The translations under genes and the position numbers were made by a program. From Phoronis ovalis (lineage: Eukaryota > Phoronida > Phoronidae): a stretch of DNA of 57,541 bases. Shown in pieces: positions 1-12,400 of the stretch (position 1 is the stretch's first letter; the number at the start of each line of letters is the position of its first letter). The stretch lies in the NCBI GenBank assembly GCA_028565635.1, contig JAOXYB010015853.1, positions 1 to 57,541 of the forward strand, in the 5' to 3' direction. The notes below the pieces were generated by a model. That model was not told where the DNA came from. It was given only the letters and a program-made list of their open reading frames with translations, and did not search any database.

Positions 1-41
1 GAGAGATTTCCTATAACACGAGTATCTTTTCCCATAGCTCA

Positions 42-200
42 ATGACTCACTCACTCACTCACTCACTCACTCACTCACTCACTCACTCACTCACTCACTC
101 ACTCACTCACTCACTCACTACCCATTCACTCACACACACACTCATTCACCTATTCACTCACTCATTCATTCACACACTCACACACAATCTTTCACACACA
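42..200. repeat. ACTC/CACT tetranucleotide microsatellite
   Basis: A near-perfect ACTC tetranucleotide array runs from about 42 to 118 and then decays into CACA/TTCA variants to about 200. The long reading frame across it, a Thr-His-Ser-Leu repeat, is just the repeat translated and is not a gene. Confidence 0.95.
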
Positions 201-269
201 TTTCCTTCTTCAGAAGCTGTACTGTTTTAAAAAAACAACAAATGTATGTTTATATTTACTATCACTGAA

Positions 270-3200
270 TTAGCAATTACTATCATTAATTCTTGCACCT
301 ACCAATGGATATAGGCCGACATGTCCTGATGCTTCAGCAATAAAATTCACGTTAGGAGAGTGTGGCTTAAATGGGTCAAATTGAGTAGTTCGTGTGAGTG
401 TTGCTTTAGATCTACCAATTTTTTGACTTGCTTTAAAAAGAGCAATGAAGAAAGAACATAAACTATTAAACTCATGAAATAAGCAGGTTGTATGAATGAC
501 TGTAAACATTTTAAACCGAATATAAAGAAACCATTAGAACTTTTTTTTAGTAGATCTACATAGGATGTAAGAGATGGATGTCACTGTTAAGCAATGAAAT
601 GTTTGTAAAAGCTATAGAATTACCACGACTTAAAAACTTTAGGAATCTATGTATTTTATGTATATTCATTATTTTCGCCAAGTCAGGTATATATATAGAA
701 TATCGCCTTTCAGACATATTAGTTATGCATACAGGCTTACTTATCGTATATTTTCCGTAAGATTCAAATCCAAACGTTGTCGACACTTTTGCACTTGCAG
801 AAAACGAGGCTTCAAATTTCAGTTCTGGTCGTACTCCTACGGTTAAGTATATTGTGGCACCGAAAACATTTGCTATTGGTATATTAAACTCTTTTTCTTT
901 TGCAGCTCTCCACAGCAGTTTTTCAAAATTGGCTGTAAATTCTCCATTCACCTCGAACTTAACATCGTAATTCAGTTTCAATTCGGCATCAAACTAAAAA
1001 ACAGAAGACTTTCAAATGTCTTGAGAGAAAATTACAATCTTCTTAAGTTGAAGTACACAACCAGTATTTATAAACTTAACATCTTCACAGAGTACGGCAA
1101 GAGATTGGCTAGCATTATGTAGTGTTTCCTTGTGATTATCAACAGGATCCTAGTCAAACTCAATCCATAAATATAATTTCAGAACTTCTGTTCTGCACAC
1201 TTTCAAATAGCAAAGTGATTAAAGGATAAAAATTCATTAAAATGTTTCAAAAGATAATTTTCCAGTCTGTCGTTTCATTTTTTTTGATAATATTTATGAT
1301 ATCACTTAAGTATTTTATTTTTAAAAATTTTAGTTATACTCAGGGTTGCTAAATACAGACTTAAACCAAATTTAATATTTGAAATAATTTTATTCCCTCT
1401 GACGCCGTATTTTATGGGTAATCTACCTAGATGAAAAACTTTCTTAGAAATATAAAAATCAAAGTTTAACGTACATACCTGTAGTAAATATTTTTTAAAC
1501 TTCACACCCTTATCACCGTCCCTTTCAATTTGAAGTTCGCTGCAATGTAAAAGTAAATCGATGTTATACCAAGGCTCTGTTCCTTTTAGCACACTATTAT
1601 AAAAACAGGTACAAAGAAGGGCGGCAAGGTTTGTCAAAAGAGAGTCCAGAAAAGAGCCAGGAGTGGTCACTGACTTATTGAATGACTTGGGGTGGATATC
1701 ACTCGAACTTAGACGCAGAATAAATAGACGGACATTGCTCTTTTGAAGCAGTTATTCAGAAGGTAGTTATACCTATACCTAACTACATTACCAAACTACT
1801 GAGACAAACAAGACACTCACATTGACATAAATTGAACCAACTACAAACCAATATAAATGCCTACAAATACAAATTTTCCCTCGAACAATGATAGAACAAA
1901 CTCGTGACATACATATTTGAGATCGAAGGCTATACAACCGAGCAATTTAAATCTATGTGTTCGATAGGTGTAACTTATAATGTGCATGATTGGTGAAACA
2001 ATCAGACTTTGCGTGATGGACCTTGCAGTCCTTTGCAAAGTATCAGTATAGATGTAGAAGCAGAATAGGAATAATTCCATAGTCGAAAACAAATTAGGTG
2101 CTAAAAGGTTCAAAAATTACTTACAAAGTTAATCCAGTCTTAAAGTTTAGGTAACAAGAAACGCATTCGAGTGTTGATTTAACATTACTTGACGTGGTAA
2201 ACGTCGATGTATCAGTTTTAACAGATTTTTCGTGTTGAAACCAAGTACTCTCTCTGGCATCGAACGCTATATTTTGGGTCTCATCTATGGCGACTCCGAA
2301 TTTTCCAGATGCAGTGTTACTCGCTATATCATAGTTAATTCCAGCAGATATTTCTGAAGGCCCTGCTGTATTTCCCCAGTTGATGGGAAATATTTTAGAC
2401 AGTGCATAATCTGTGGCGGTGTCCCAGAATGTGTCTAACCACGCAAATCCACGACGTTGGCGATTTCGAGATTCAGTGTTGTTATTTGAATCTTCTTTCG
2501 GAGGTGTATGATGGTAAAATATATGCGCATGCTCTATCACATCGTAAAGACTGGAAAGGATATAAAATAACAAAAAAGAAGTTAAGTAATTCATTTATCA
2601 TTGTGTAGTAAAAAAAAGTACTATAACATGAAGATAATGGAACTATGTTAACAGTATACCGCAAAAACATTGAATAATAAAATGAAGGTTGGAAGAAGAG
2701 GATGTAGATCGATATACTGAAGATCATCTTTTACTTGCAGCGATATGTTATTGTTTTAAGAAATAAGATTTCTGCTACATCAGATATGAAATATTTGGAA
2801 ACCTTAAAAGCCGGATTTTAATTTCGTGGTCAAATAACTTACTGAAATGATCTTAAATAATATTAGTTACATATAGTTGTACCTTGCTTCCGTAGAAACA
2901 ATTTCCACATATCTAGTACTTGGTATTTTTACAGTAACAATTTTTCTGAATATTCCATTATTTGGCTCATGGGATAAACCTAAAATATGAAAATCAGCAT
3001 GTATGTTAGGTGCAGATTATTTACTCATTGCATTAAAAAGTCCAATGTTGCCCTCTTGTCTGTGATCGATTATCATCTCTACTAGGAAGAAAGATTCGGT
3101 TAATATTGTTATAACTGACTTAAGTATTTACCTTTAAAAAATAATCATCAAAAAATTGTATGTTTTCAGTTTATGTGAAAGAAATTACCCATTTGGCATT

Positions 3201-3906
3201 CGAAGCTGCTATCACCCGCGATGACGTCATTTTCTGTCCAGGATGCTGCAACCTGCGAATCTTCTAGCGACAGCAAAAGCTTGTTAGAGACACATATTAT
3301 TCTCTAAAATGTGAAGAGATGGATTGAAAAACATTCTGTGTTAAAGTTTCGTGTTTTAGTATATTTGACATAGCAAAGGAAGCTATAATAAAGGATATAA
3401 ACGTGATGTAAACTTGAATTCAGCCTGCAGATGGCGCTCATCCTTGTTGATCACAAGTTAGGCGATAGAAAACAAGAGGACCGTCTTAGATTGTTGTATG
3501 CCGGATAAGTAATTATTACAACTCAATATCCTTGTCATTTTAATGTTAACGAGGAAAACTAGATATTATGCTAATTATCTTATAAATGTTTCGTAACATC
3601 CTTACTGAAGAGATTTGCAACGCGTTAATAAGAATTTAAATGGTTTTATTTAGTCCCAATAAAATAACTATACCCACTTACCTTGATTCCTGGTATCGTA
3701 TTTAGATCTATAATATTTCTAAACTGTCCTTTACTTTTTAACCTCACAACTTCACCAGTATCAGGATCTTGCCAGTTAATGTCATGCTGAAAATCCTTCT
3801 TGTCAAAGGAAGAGTGTTTGCCTGCGTCTGCGATATTCGCTATATTCAACACTACGCCGCAAAGTATTACGAATAAAATAAGGACTCTACTCCGCGTAAA
3901 ATTCAT
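270..3906 (-). CDS. Gene A: secreted beta-rich protein of unknown function (3' end uncertain)
   Basis: Seven exons join in one frame: 3682-3906, 3189-3303, 2883-2979, 2125-2550, 1479-1539, 741-993 and 270-430, with phases 0,1,2,2,0,1. They total 1,338 nt (445 aa plus TAA). The ATG at 3906 opens a hydrophobic signal peptide of about 28 residues ending near ADAG. Next come a short segment with Cys in IICVSNK and FECQMG, a basic RQRR site (residues 176-179), a CVSC motif and long alternating beta-strand sequence rich in Phe, Ala and Ser. The layout of a Cys-x2-Cys followed by amphipathic strands recalls fungal and animal DUF7029/DUF7223-type secreted proteins, but that is from memory and unverified. 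No membrane helix is visible after the signal peptide. The last exon may instead splice at a weak GT before its stop (for example after LYPL or IND) and run off the left edge. Confidence 0.72.
2451..2462 (-). other. Gene A furin-type cleavage site RQRR
   Basis: The codons read Arg-Gln-Arg-Arg followed by Gly, in a hydrophilic Asn/Ser-rich linker between the N-terminal part and the beta-rich part. This matches the RxxR/RxRR rule for furin-like convertases. Cleavage is inferred. Confidence 0.55.
3682..3906 (-). CDS. Gene A exon 1 (signal peptide)
   Basis: The exon encodes 75 residues from the ATG at 3906. A basic start (NFTRSR) precedes a hydrophobic core VLILFVILCGVVL and a likely cleavage after ADAG; the rest is acidic and hydrophilic. 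It ends in phase 0 at a consensus GTAAGT donor. Confidence 0.8.
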
Positions 3907-6481
3907 TGCAGTATTATCTCCAGCACAGTGTTATAAGCAGTTCCATAACGTCTTTAAAAACAAGGCGCTTCAAGTGTTCGGATACTAGCTTTCCTGTGCC
4001 GCGGAAGGATTTCTAACAAGGCGCAATAATACTTTCGATCGATCACTGTGAATAGGGGGAAATACATTTCTACAAATGATCAATTACAGGAAGAGAACAA
4101 AAGGGTTGTCCTAGGCCGTTATCAATATGAAAAGGAATGTGTAAACACCTGATATGAATTTAAAAGAGTTTTATTTAGTCTTTGTAACAATAAATAAATC
4201 GTATTAATATTTTACAAAAACCACAAAGACGTCTTTGAAATAGACCACAGATAATAACAAATATGTGAAAAGAAATCGTGAGTAACAAAAAATTATAAAA
4301 GCATCTTCTTATTATCATAGGCATGTATGGAAGTCACGAAACATTTAATATGGGATTTTTGGAAATTGTTGATAAATTGGATCTTTTCAATTTTCATCAG
4401 ATAAGTAAAATATAGTTAAAAACACTCAAATGAATATAATGTGTATTTTGTATACAATTTTATCCCCGACTGGTACAAGTCATGATGAACTTATTGCCTC
4501 CAGGGTATAATTTATAATTAAACTGCTATTTATAAAGAACCGTACCCGTATAACCGTGAATTTAAGTCAATATCTCAGTAAATAATTTGGAAAATAATTT
4601 TATATAAATTTATGTCCCACTTAGTCTCCAGTGTGTGATCTAAAATCAAACTTGTATTTACTGGATATTAAAATGTGACATCATATTCAGCTTAGTGAAA
4701 AAGTGCTTAATGTTTGGTACAAAGCCCAGGTACAAAGGTTTCTCTAAAAATATGTTTACATAAATTTTATGTAAACAATTGTTAAGGTGTTTTTAAACTT
4801 TTAAATCAAAACATCGCCGATGTGATGAAGGTTCACGTGTGAATAAAAATTACCTTTAAAATGTTGACTGTTTTAATTTCTTGTGCACAAAAATAATCAA
4901 AGCACAAACATATTTACTTTATATACGATTTTTGAGCGTGTTTACGTACTTCCTGCTACCTTTTTGTCCTCAATTTTGAAGTGTTCCAGGTGAGAGAAGT
5001 GGTTTCATTGTAGATGAAAGGCAGCAAGGATAGAATCCTACAAACTTCAAACCTAAATATTCTTCACATTTCTGTACGATAATTATTAGATTCAGAAATA
5101 TAAATTTGTTAACAAACCTCATAACAATTTTTAGGAATTTGTAATTGATACGTGTTCTGTACAATTAATTTATATATAGTTAAGCCTCAAATGAAAACAA
5201 GCAATACAATACGGTTGTAATATTATCGTTGCTACCTTGTAAGAAACACAGATCCTTTACTGTTTCATAATATTACCAACTTGGACATTGCATACGCACG
5301 AGGTTAGGGTAGATGACACTGCACCCTAATACGAGAAATAGAAGTGTCCTCTTAAGTAATAATTTCGTTCTAACACTTTATTTAAAATGCAAGGGCATAT
5401 ATGCTATATTATATGTATTTTGTTTCTAATGTTTTTACAAAACAGTGTGTTAGAAAAATACTTAATATGCTTTTTTTGCCAAGTATTCAACAAAACTTGT
5501 TGCACAATACGTGTACGTGTACATTTGATACTGTGCAACATATTTTATGAAAAAATAACAATATAGTGTGTGCGCAAGTGACATAATCACAAAATGACAA
5601 ACAATACTTACAGTTACAAAACAAGGCATATTAATCACTTTTCTAACACTGTGTTTAGTAAAAATAATAGAAACAAAATACATATAATTAATATAGCATA
5701 CAATGTATAAGCCATTGTATTTTGAACAAAGTGTTTGAAAGAAATTATTTCTTAAGAAGGCACTCTTATGACAAAAATTACTTCAACACAACCATTTGTG
5801 GGAAGAAAAAAATAATATATTTCCTTATGCATGTATATTTTAGTTCGACTTTCTCTATTTTAATATGACAACTGATACCAGAAAGAAATGTGCATGCTCT
5901 AGTTAAAAGTCGGAGCTTCGAGTTAAATAGGTAAAATAAAGTATGTTATTTTTGTACTACAGTTACGTTTACAAAATCTGTGGAAAATAGGAATACCTAT
6001 ACCAGCAATAACCTACATTTGCAGAGTCTAAAAACGGATTAGTCTGATTCTAAAATAGTATGTGCATATTCACGTACAAGTAGTTTTAAACGTCATGAAT
6101 ATATAAAAATATATAAGTTCATTCCTTAAATTTATTCATTAATTCATTTTACTTAATAAATTTTAAATATACTTTTTGTTAATTGCGAACATTGAAAATA
6201 CATAAATTTGCTATTTCGAAATATTAGAGGAAAAAATATGTGTCAAGCAATAAAGATACAAGTAAATCATGCTGTGATTATTAAAAATACTTGAAATGTT
6301 GACAAATGTTTTCATTTTATGAGTGTATGTCATCCATGCGAGTGATTTTAAATAGCTGTAAATAGCTATATAATGTAATTACAAACTATATCTATGTCAT
6401 AGATTCTTTCCATAAAAAAGTGTCACCTTGACGTGGAGTCCATAAAAATGATACGTTACTCATAATAATGGCTTGAATGAT
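3907..6481. other. Spacer between gene B stop and gene A start
   Basis: The span holds the probable 3' UTR of gene B and the promoter region of gene A. No convincing exon is visible: the open frames here (for example at 4970-5164 and 5462-5683) have no splice partners and no domain-like sequence. A TATA-like TTTTTAAAG lies about 45-55 bases upstream of gene A's ATG on the minus strand. The rest is AT-rich with nothing I recognise. Confidence 0.6.
6131..6136 (-). terminator. Candidate poly(A) signal of gene B
   Basis: AATAAA on the minus strand (TTTATT on plus), about 350 bases past the gene B stop codon. It is the first such hexamer I noticed downstream, but the motif is common in AT-rich DNA. 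Confidence 0.4.
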
Positions 6482-9400
6482 TTATAACTGAGCATGAAAC
6501 GAAAACACTGCAAAAAGCCCAGAAGGTTTAATTGCTCTGACGACACCAAACAGTTCTGCTTCAAATTTCCTTCTCTCAACTGTAACATAGAGTGCTGTCG
6601 TCTCCACTGGTTTCAGTGCATCACATGATCCAAGTACGGTACCAAGACATATATCGTACCACAAAGACCCTTCCTCGACGAAAGCTTTAGTCCAGTTTAC
6701 AACTAAATTACCATTATTTATGGTTATTTCAGGATCAAAGCCTATAGAAAAAATTACATTTTTTTACTTTCAGTAGTCATAAATGCAAAACATTTCATGT
6801 TTTTAACTCAATATTTGCGAAAAGAATATATATATAGTAGTTGGAAAAATTGTGATCATAATACCAACCCTTGTTGGAGATTGTTAACCAACTGTTATCT
6901 AAACTAAAGGCATTTAAAGAAGTAAACACACCGCACACACACACATCTCCGACTTAGACAAAATTTCATCATGATTAGATACAGTCTGACTTTTTCTGCT
7001 TTAGTCTGAATAAATCCTTCCGTTAGTGTTCCATACCTTATCACCTAATGTCTGGTTTTAACTATAGTCAATTTTTATTTATTATCTCGAAGTGCAGCAA
7101 AACAATAATCCTTTATTTCTATATAAAGTGCCACGAAAGGTCTGTCACCAATCAAATTACAGTTTACATTAATAGGTATAACAGTGGACTAAGTGGTTAG
7201 GGGGTCGATCATACACATTCTGTCCTGCCTTAATTTATTTGTAGTCCGCTTCCTAAGCAAAAAGCAAAGCTCCACGGCGAAACCTATTCAAAATGAGTCA
7301 TCATAATAGACTATATGTGGTAGGCGACGACGGATCACATAGAGAGAAAGGCTTGTCTCGGTTGGTATAAAAATTTAATGACATAATTAGTTTTCTCTTG
7401 TTGATGGAATGTAACAAAAATTGACTATGGTTAAGCCCAGACAGTAGTTGACAAGGTACGGAACACTAACGGATGGATTTATTCAGACTGACATTACACC
7501 TACCTGTCAACTTTGGTGGGTTATTGTCCACGCAAATAATTCCTTTGACTTCATTCGAGCTATACTTCTTGTTGACTGCTTTCACGGTTGCTTCATAACA
7601 GACAGACTCATTTAGAGACACATTGAAGAATGTAAAGTCTGTGTAAGAATCAACTTTCTGCCATGCCATTAAAGTTTCATTGTCTTTTATCAAACGCATC
7701 TGGTAATGATCAATTCCTGTTAGATCTGAAAACCCTTCCCAGTGCACGTGCAAGTAGTTGACTTCGGACACGATTTCAGCACGTCTTTCATAAAGGACAG
7801 ACTGGGGCAAAGTAAACGAAACTTGAGCTTCAGAAGAGAAAGGTGGGTTGTGAATAGCTACATAGGGTCCGTATGAGCTTCTAGTTGACAGCTGTGCTTT
7901 ATTAGAGCAACTGATAGAGATGAAAACACTGGTGCCATGAGATAACTCATTGAAAGAAGATACGTGTATTGAGTTTGAACCATCTGGTAAAGTGGCTTCT
8001 GTCCATGATAACAAATCAACTGCATTCGCAGATAAACCTAAAAATAGTCACAAAAACATTAAAATGTCATTTTATTACAAACAAATTCAGTCCTGGTTTA
8101 TTTTATGTACACATTACGTTGCTTCTTGTTGACATTTTTATATGTTTTTAAACTTAAATAAACACCTTATCAGGCCCAGTACAATGTGTACAACTTACCA
8201 ATTGCCCATTTGCATGACAACACACTACTTTCTTCGTCTACTGTCGTCCATGTGCTTGTTATAACGTATAACCTTGTTCCAGAACCATGCATTACATCAG
8301 CAGGCACCAGCTGTACCGATACATTTGTAAGATTGGGTGGAGTGTGATCAACAATCAGTTGTGAGGAATAAAACGCAGTTTGTAAACCAGCAATATTCTT
8401 AGAAATCACCGTAGCAAACACTTCTGAGCCATGGGGAAGGTTAATGTCATATATACTATGCTCTTCCAAGCCTACGCTGTGCAGTGTAACCACTTGAAAT
8501 CCTCCCTTTGATGTACCTAAGCCTACCATATGACTCAGTATTCCGCTTTCCTTGTCCTTAACATTAAACGACAGCTCAATTGTATTCGGGCTTCTTTGAG
8601 CAAGCATCACCACTTTATCGCTGGCATCCGACTCTAGGGCACACATATTCAAGGATATCGCTATATTAAAGTTTATGTTTTGTATGTATACCCATTCGAA
8701 ACTCATAAATTCGATTGAAGACCGATGAGAAACAAAGGTAAAGGTAAACAAAACATTTCCTTCGTGATCAACCCAGGGTTTAATGTTGGTTGTTCTGTTC
8801 ATGAATGTCATAAAAAGAGTTTTAATATAATGCGATAAAGTCACCGACAAGTCGTACACTGTATTGTTTTGAATCGACATAGTGTATTGCAATCTGGTGG
8901 TGTGATTATGTAACGGATCAGTTTTTATGACAGACACTGGTGACCATGAGAAACATGCACTTCCAACAGGTGGTGTTAGATCTACAATAAGCCAATCAGA
9001 GAATACTGGCAACGTTGTGTGGCCACTCGAATCCTTTGCCTTCACGGCAATTCGATATAAACTTCCATGTTCAAGACCAAGCTCGCATAACAACAGTGAT
9101 GATGCTAGACTAACAGAGTGGAAAGGTGAAATGTCGTCAATTCCATTTATTGAACCAACTCCTACAAAGTAGGTTTCGATGTGTGATTGCAGGTCATCGA
9201 AACCTCGCCAAGATGCTGTGATACATGATGCATTAGATGAGGCTGTCACACTATGATAGTCATTAGTATTATAGACCATGCCTGAGATTGGGACCTCGTT
9301 ATCAATAAGAACACCGTCAGACGCTACTGTTGTGTGTAGACCGACTCTATTATAAGCACGGACCGTAGTGTAATATCTCTGGCCGTTTCTCAGATTCAGA

Positions 9401-12400
9401 TTACTGTTAGAAAATATTGTTTCTAATCCGACATTTTGAACTGGTGTGACATTTTCACCTGCAATAAAACACGTTAAATTAAGCCCAATATATGAGAGAA
9501 ACTTTCAGTTATTAATAGCGTTTGTTGGACCACAAACCAGTCCTAACGAGCAAGGTTTATGGTGCGGTCTGTGTATGTTTTTCTCGGGATTTACCTCAAA
9601 ATTAGTTTTTACTTGAAACGTCATTTTCTAATATATCAGATGGACGTTGCCATAAAACATCGAACGTCCTTAATATTTTACTTTAGAAACTGTGAACAAC
9701 ATACAGGAAAAAACCAGGTCTAATAATTGATTCTTATAAAAAATACCTATGTCAATAATTGTATTATACTGGCAAACTTATTATTTTCAACATGAAAAAC
9801 ATCTTACTTACAGAAAGGACACGTTCCAATCATTACTTCATAGTAGTGTATGCCACTCCCTACATCTGTGAAAACACCTGTCCAGTTAGCAGAAAGACTC
9901 TTCAAATTTGTGGAAAATTCTACATCTTCACAACAATCGCTCAAATCTATACAGTCAATTACATGTCTGCCTCGACGTTGAACTGGTGGACTAGTGTCTA
10001 TTTTAACTGGAGCCGACATGAATGTTGCGTAACTGTCGAATGAATACCAGGCTCTGACGTAAAATACATAAGCAGTATCTTCTATTAAATGCTTATACTC
10101 AGGTAATAAACAATGTGTTATGTTTGTATTTAACCCAACGTCACGCCATGCTATGTCGTTGACATCAAATATACCATAACCATATGAAAATCCGTTTATT
10201 CCTAAACTGTATTCAAATCTCTGTATAGCGCCGATATTGTCGGCTTCCCAAGATGAAGACAGACATTTCAGATTTGGTGTATAAGTGACTAAATGACTGA
10301 GTCCTACTTGTACGGTGACATTTGACACAGGATTTGTTTGTGCCTGGCACAATTGTAAAATGTTTGGAGGATTGCATTTGTTTCCTATAACAGCGCATGT
10401 GCAATCATTATTACAATATTGAATATCACACGAGTGCTTTTCAATGTCTAATATACCATGCATGTGTTGAGCATCACTTGGTACCAGTTTTACTCTGATT
10501 CTTGCAATGATGTCGCTTCTCAGTCCAACTACATTTTCAACCCACAAAGAGATAAACATGTATTCTTCGGCTCCTATTGTTCTCTTCAGAACAACAACTG
10601 TATTCTGATATGCATTTGTGGACTGCTGATGAGTCACGTGAACAGGACCATGCACCAAGTCACCTGACCCATACGTTGAGCCGACTAATATAAGGTAATG
10701 ACTTATTCCGGAATGTGGATCCTCAAATCCAGTCCATGACAGGTTTAATCTTACGTCTGCTCCAACTTTATTCCACAATAATGGCTCAACAAATCCTCCC
10801 AGATGAGGTGGTGTAGCATCCACTAAAAGCGGTTCAGGAGACATTGATGAAGTACACAGCCCTGCTGCATTGCAAGACGTCACTAAAGCATAATATCTGT
10901 CTCCATCTACTAAACTTTTATTCCTAGGTAAAGTTATTATTATTCGTCTTTCGTTTTCAATTTCAAGATTGTGAACGGGAATAGCACCATTGTGATGAGA
11001 TGAAACTGAAATTACATGTCGAATAACTGAACTCTCCGGATCCATAAATTCCCATTCGAGCTGCAAAACGTTGGTTTCAAATTGGGTTGCATCTCTTATG
11101 GAAATAGTTTCAACGCTTCTAAATCTGATTGGCGTAACTATGGTCGGAGGTGTTAAATCTATAACAACTGCATCACTAGAGGTTTGAACGCTTAGACCAG
11201 CTTTGTTCGTGCATTTTACTGTCACAAATATTTCCGTGTTAACTGGCAGATTCAAATTTGAAAGGAACTGTGAATTCGCGTTATGACAATTTGTAAAGTT
11301 AATGATGTCACATGATAGCCTTACAGTTCCAATGCACAATTCATAGAATGCTACTTCTGATTCCGGATCATGGAACGCAAACCAGTTTACATTCAAGAAT
11401 TCCCTAAAATAATTAGAAAGAACTCATATTTGTATTTTATTTTACGCCATATTTTGTAAGGACTTTAGAGAAGGTACAAAAGCAAATATAAGTTTAACGT
11501 CGTATTATTCTACAAAACACGCGGTAAACAACATGTGATCAGAATAATGAACAGAATTTCCGAACAGATTCGAACATCTTTTTATAAAATGCATAGAATT
11601 AATGCCAACATATCTAGTTAGGTTTTAAGAGAGGATCAAATTAAAGTTATCTACTTTGTTGTAAAGCTGTGCCTGAAAAATACCTTGTGGCTTGGTAATT
11701 TGAATGAATTCTATCACTAAAGCCAACAGTAACTAATCCAGCCATTGGTGGAGATGGATCTGGAATCACACCATTTGACACAGACTTGGAACATAATCCA
11801 ACATTGTTGCAAGCTTCAACTGTTACAAAATATTTCCTTCCTGGTATCATGGTATGAAGAAAATGAGCTCCTATGTAAAATACAAGAAGTTATATAAAAT
11901 CATAATTGTAGCTCGTTTACCGCAAAATTTTAGCAGAACGATGCACACTATTTACAATGGATATGCTTTATCATCTAATTATTTTCTTGCGTATGTCTGT
12001 AAAACAAATAAAATGTTTCATGAAAAAGGCAGACTTACTTGTTTGAGTACCAACAAAAGATAGTTGTACATCCTGGTCTTCTTCTGCTACACCAGCTCTG
12101 TAGAATGTTACTCCAGAGTGAGGATCATAGAATCCGTCCCAATTAGCTACCACTTCATAGGTGCTGGTTTGATAATCTATATCGGCTGCAGGACCATCTC
12201 GAACTTTTCCAGCACGTGGGGGTGATGAATCAAACATAAATGTATCTCCATGTATTACAGACATCAATCCGGCATTGTTCAGCAACTGAAATACAACTTT
12301 CTATTATTAATATGCAGTTACTTTGCATTCAAGTGGTAAATCATCCGTAAACTTGGAAGCAGATATATTGGTGATAATCACAAAAATAAACACTTACTAA

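Noticed and set aside
42-230. 62-codon open frame of Thr-His-Ser-Leu repeats
   Set aside because: It is the translated ACTC microsatellite.
3190-3260. Shorter gene A exon 2 starting at CGCAG/GTTGC
   Set aside because: A longer exon from a better acceptor at 3303 keeps the same frame and adds IICVSNKLLLSLEDSQ, which looks like real strand sequence.
9759-10043. 94-codon plus-strand open frame
   Set aside because: Shadow of gene B exon 9812-11403 on the other strand.
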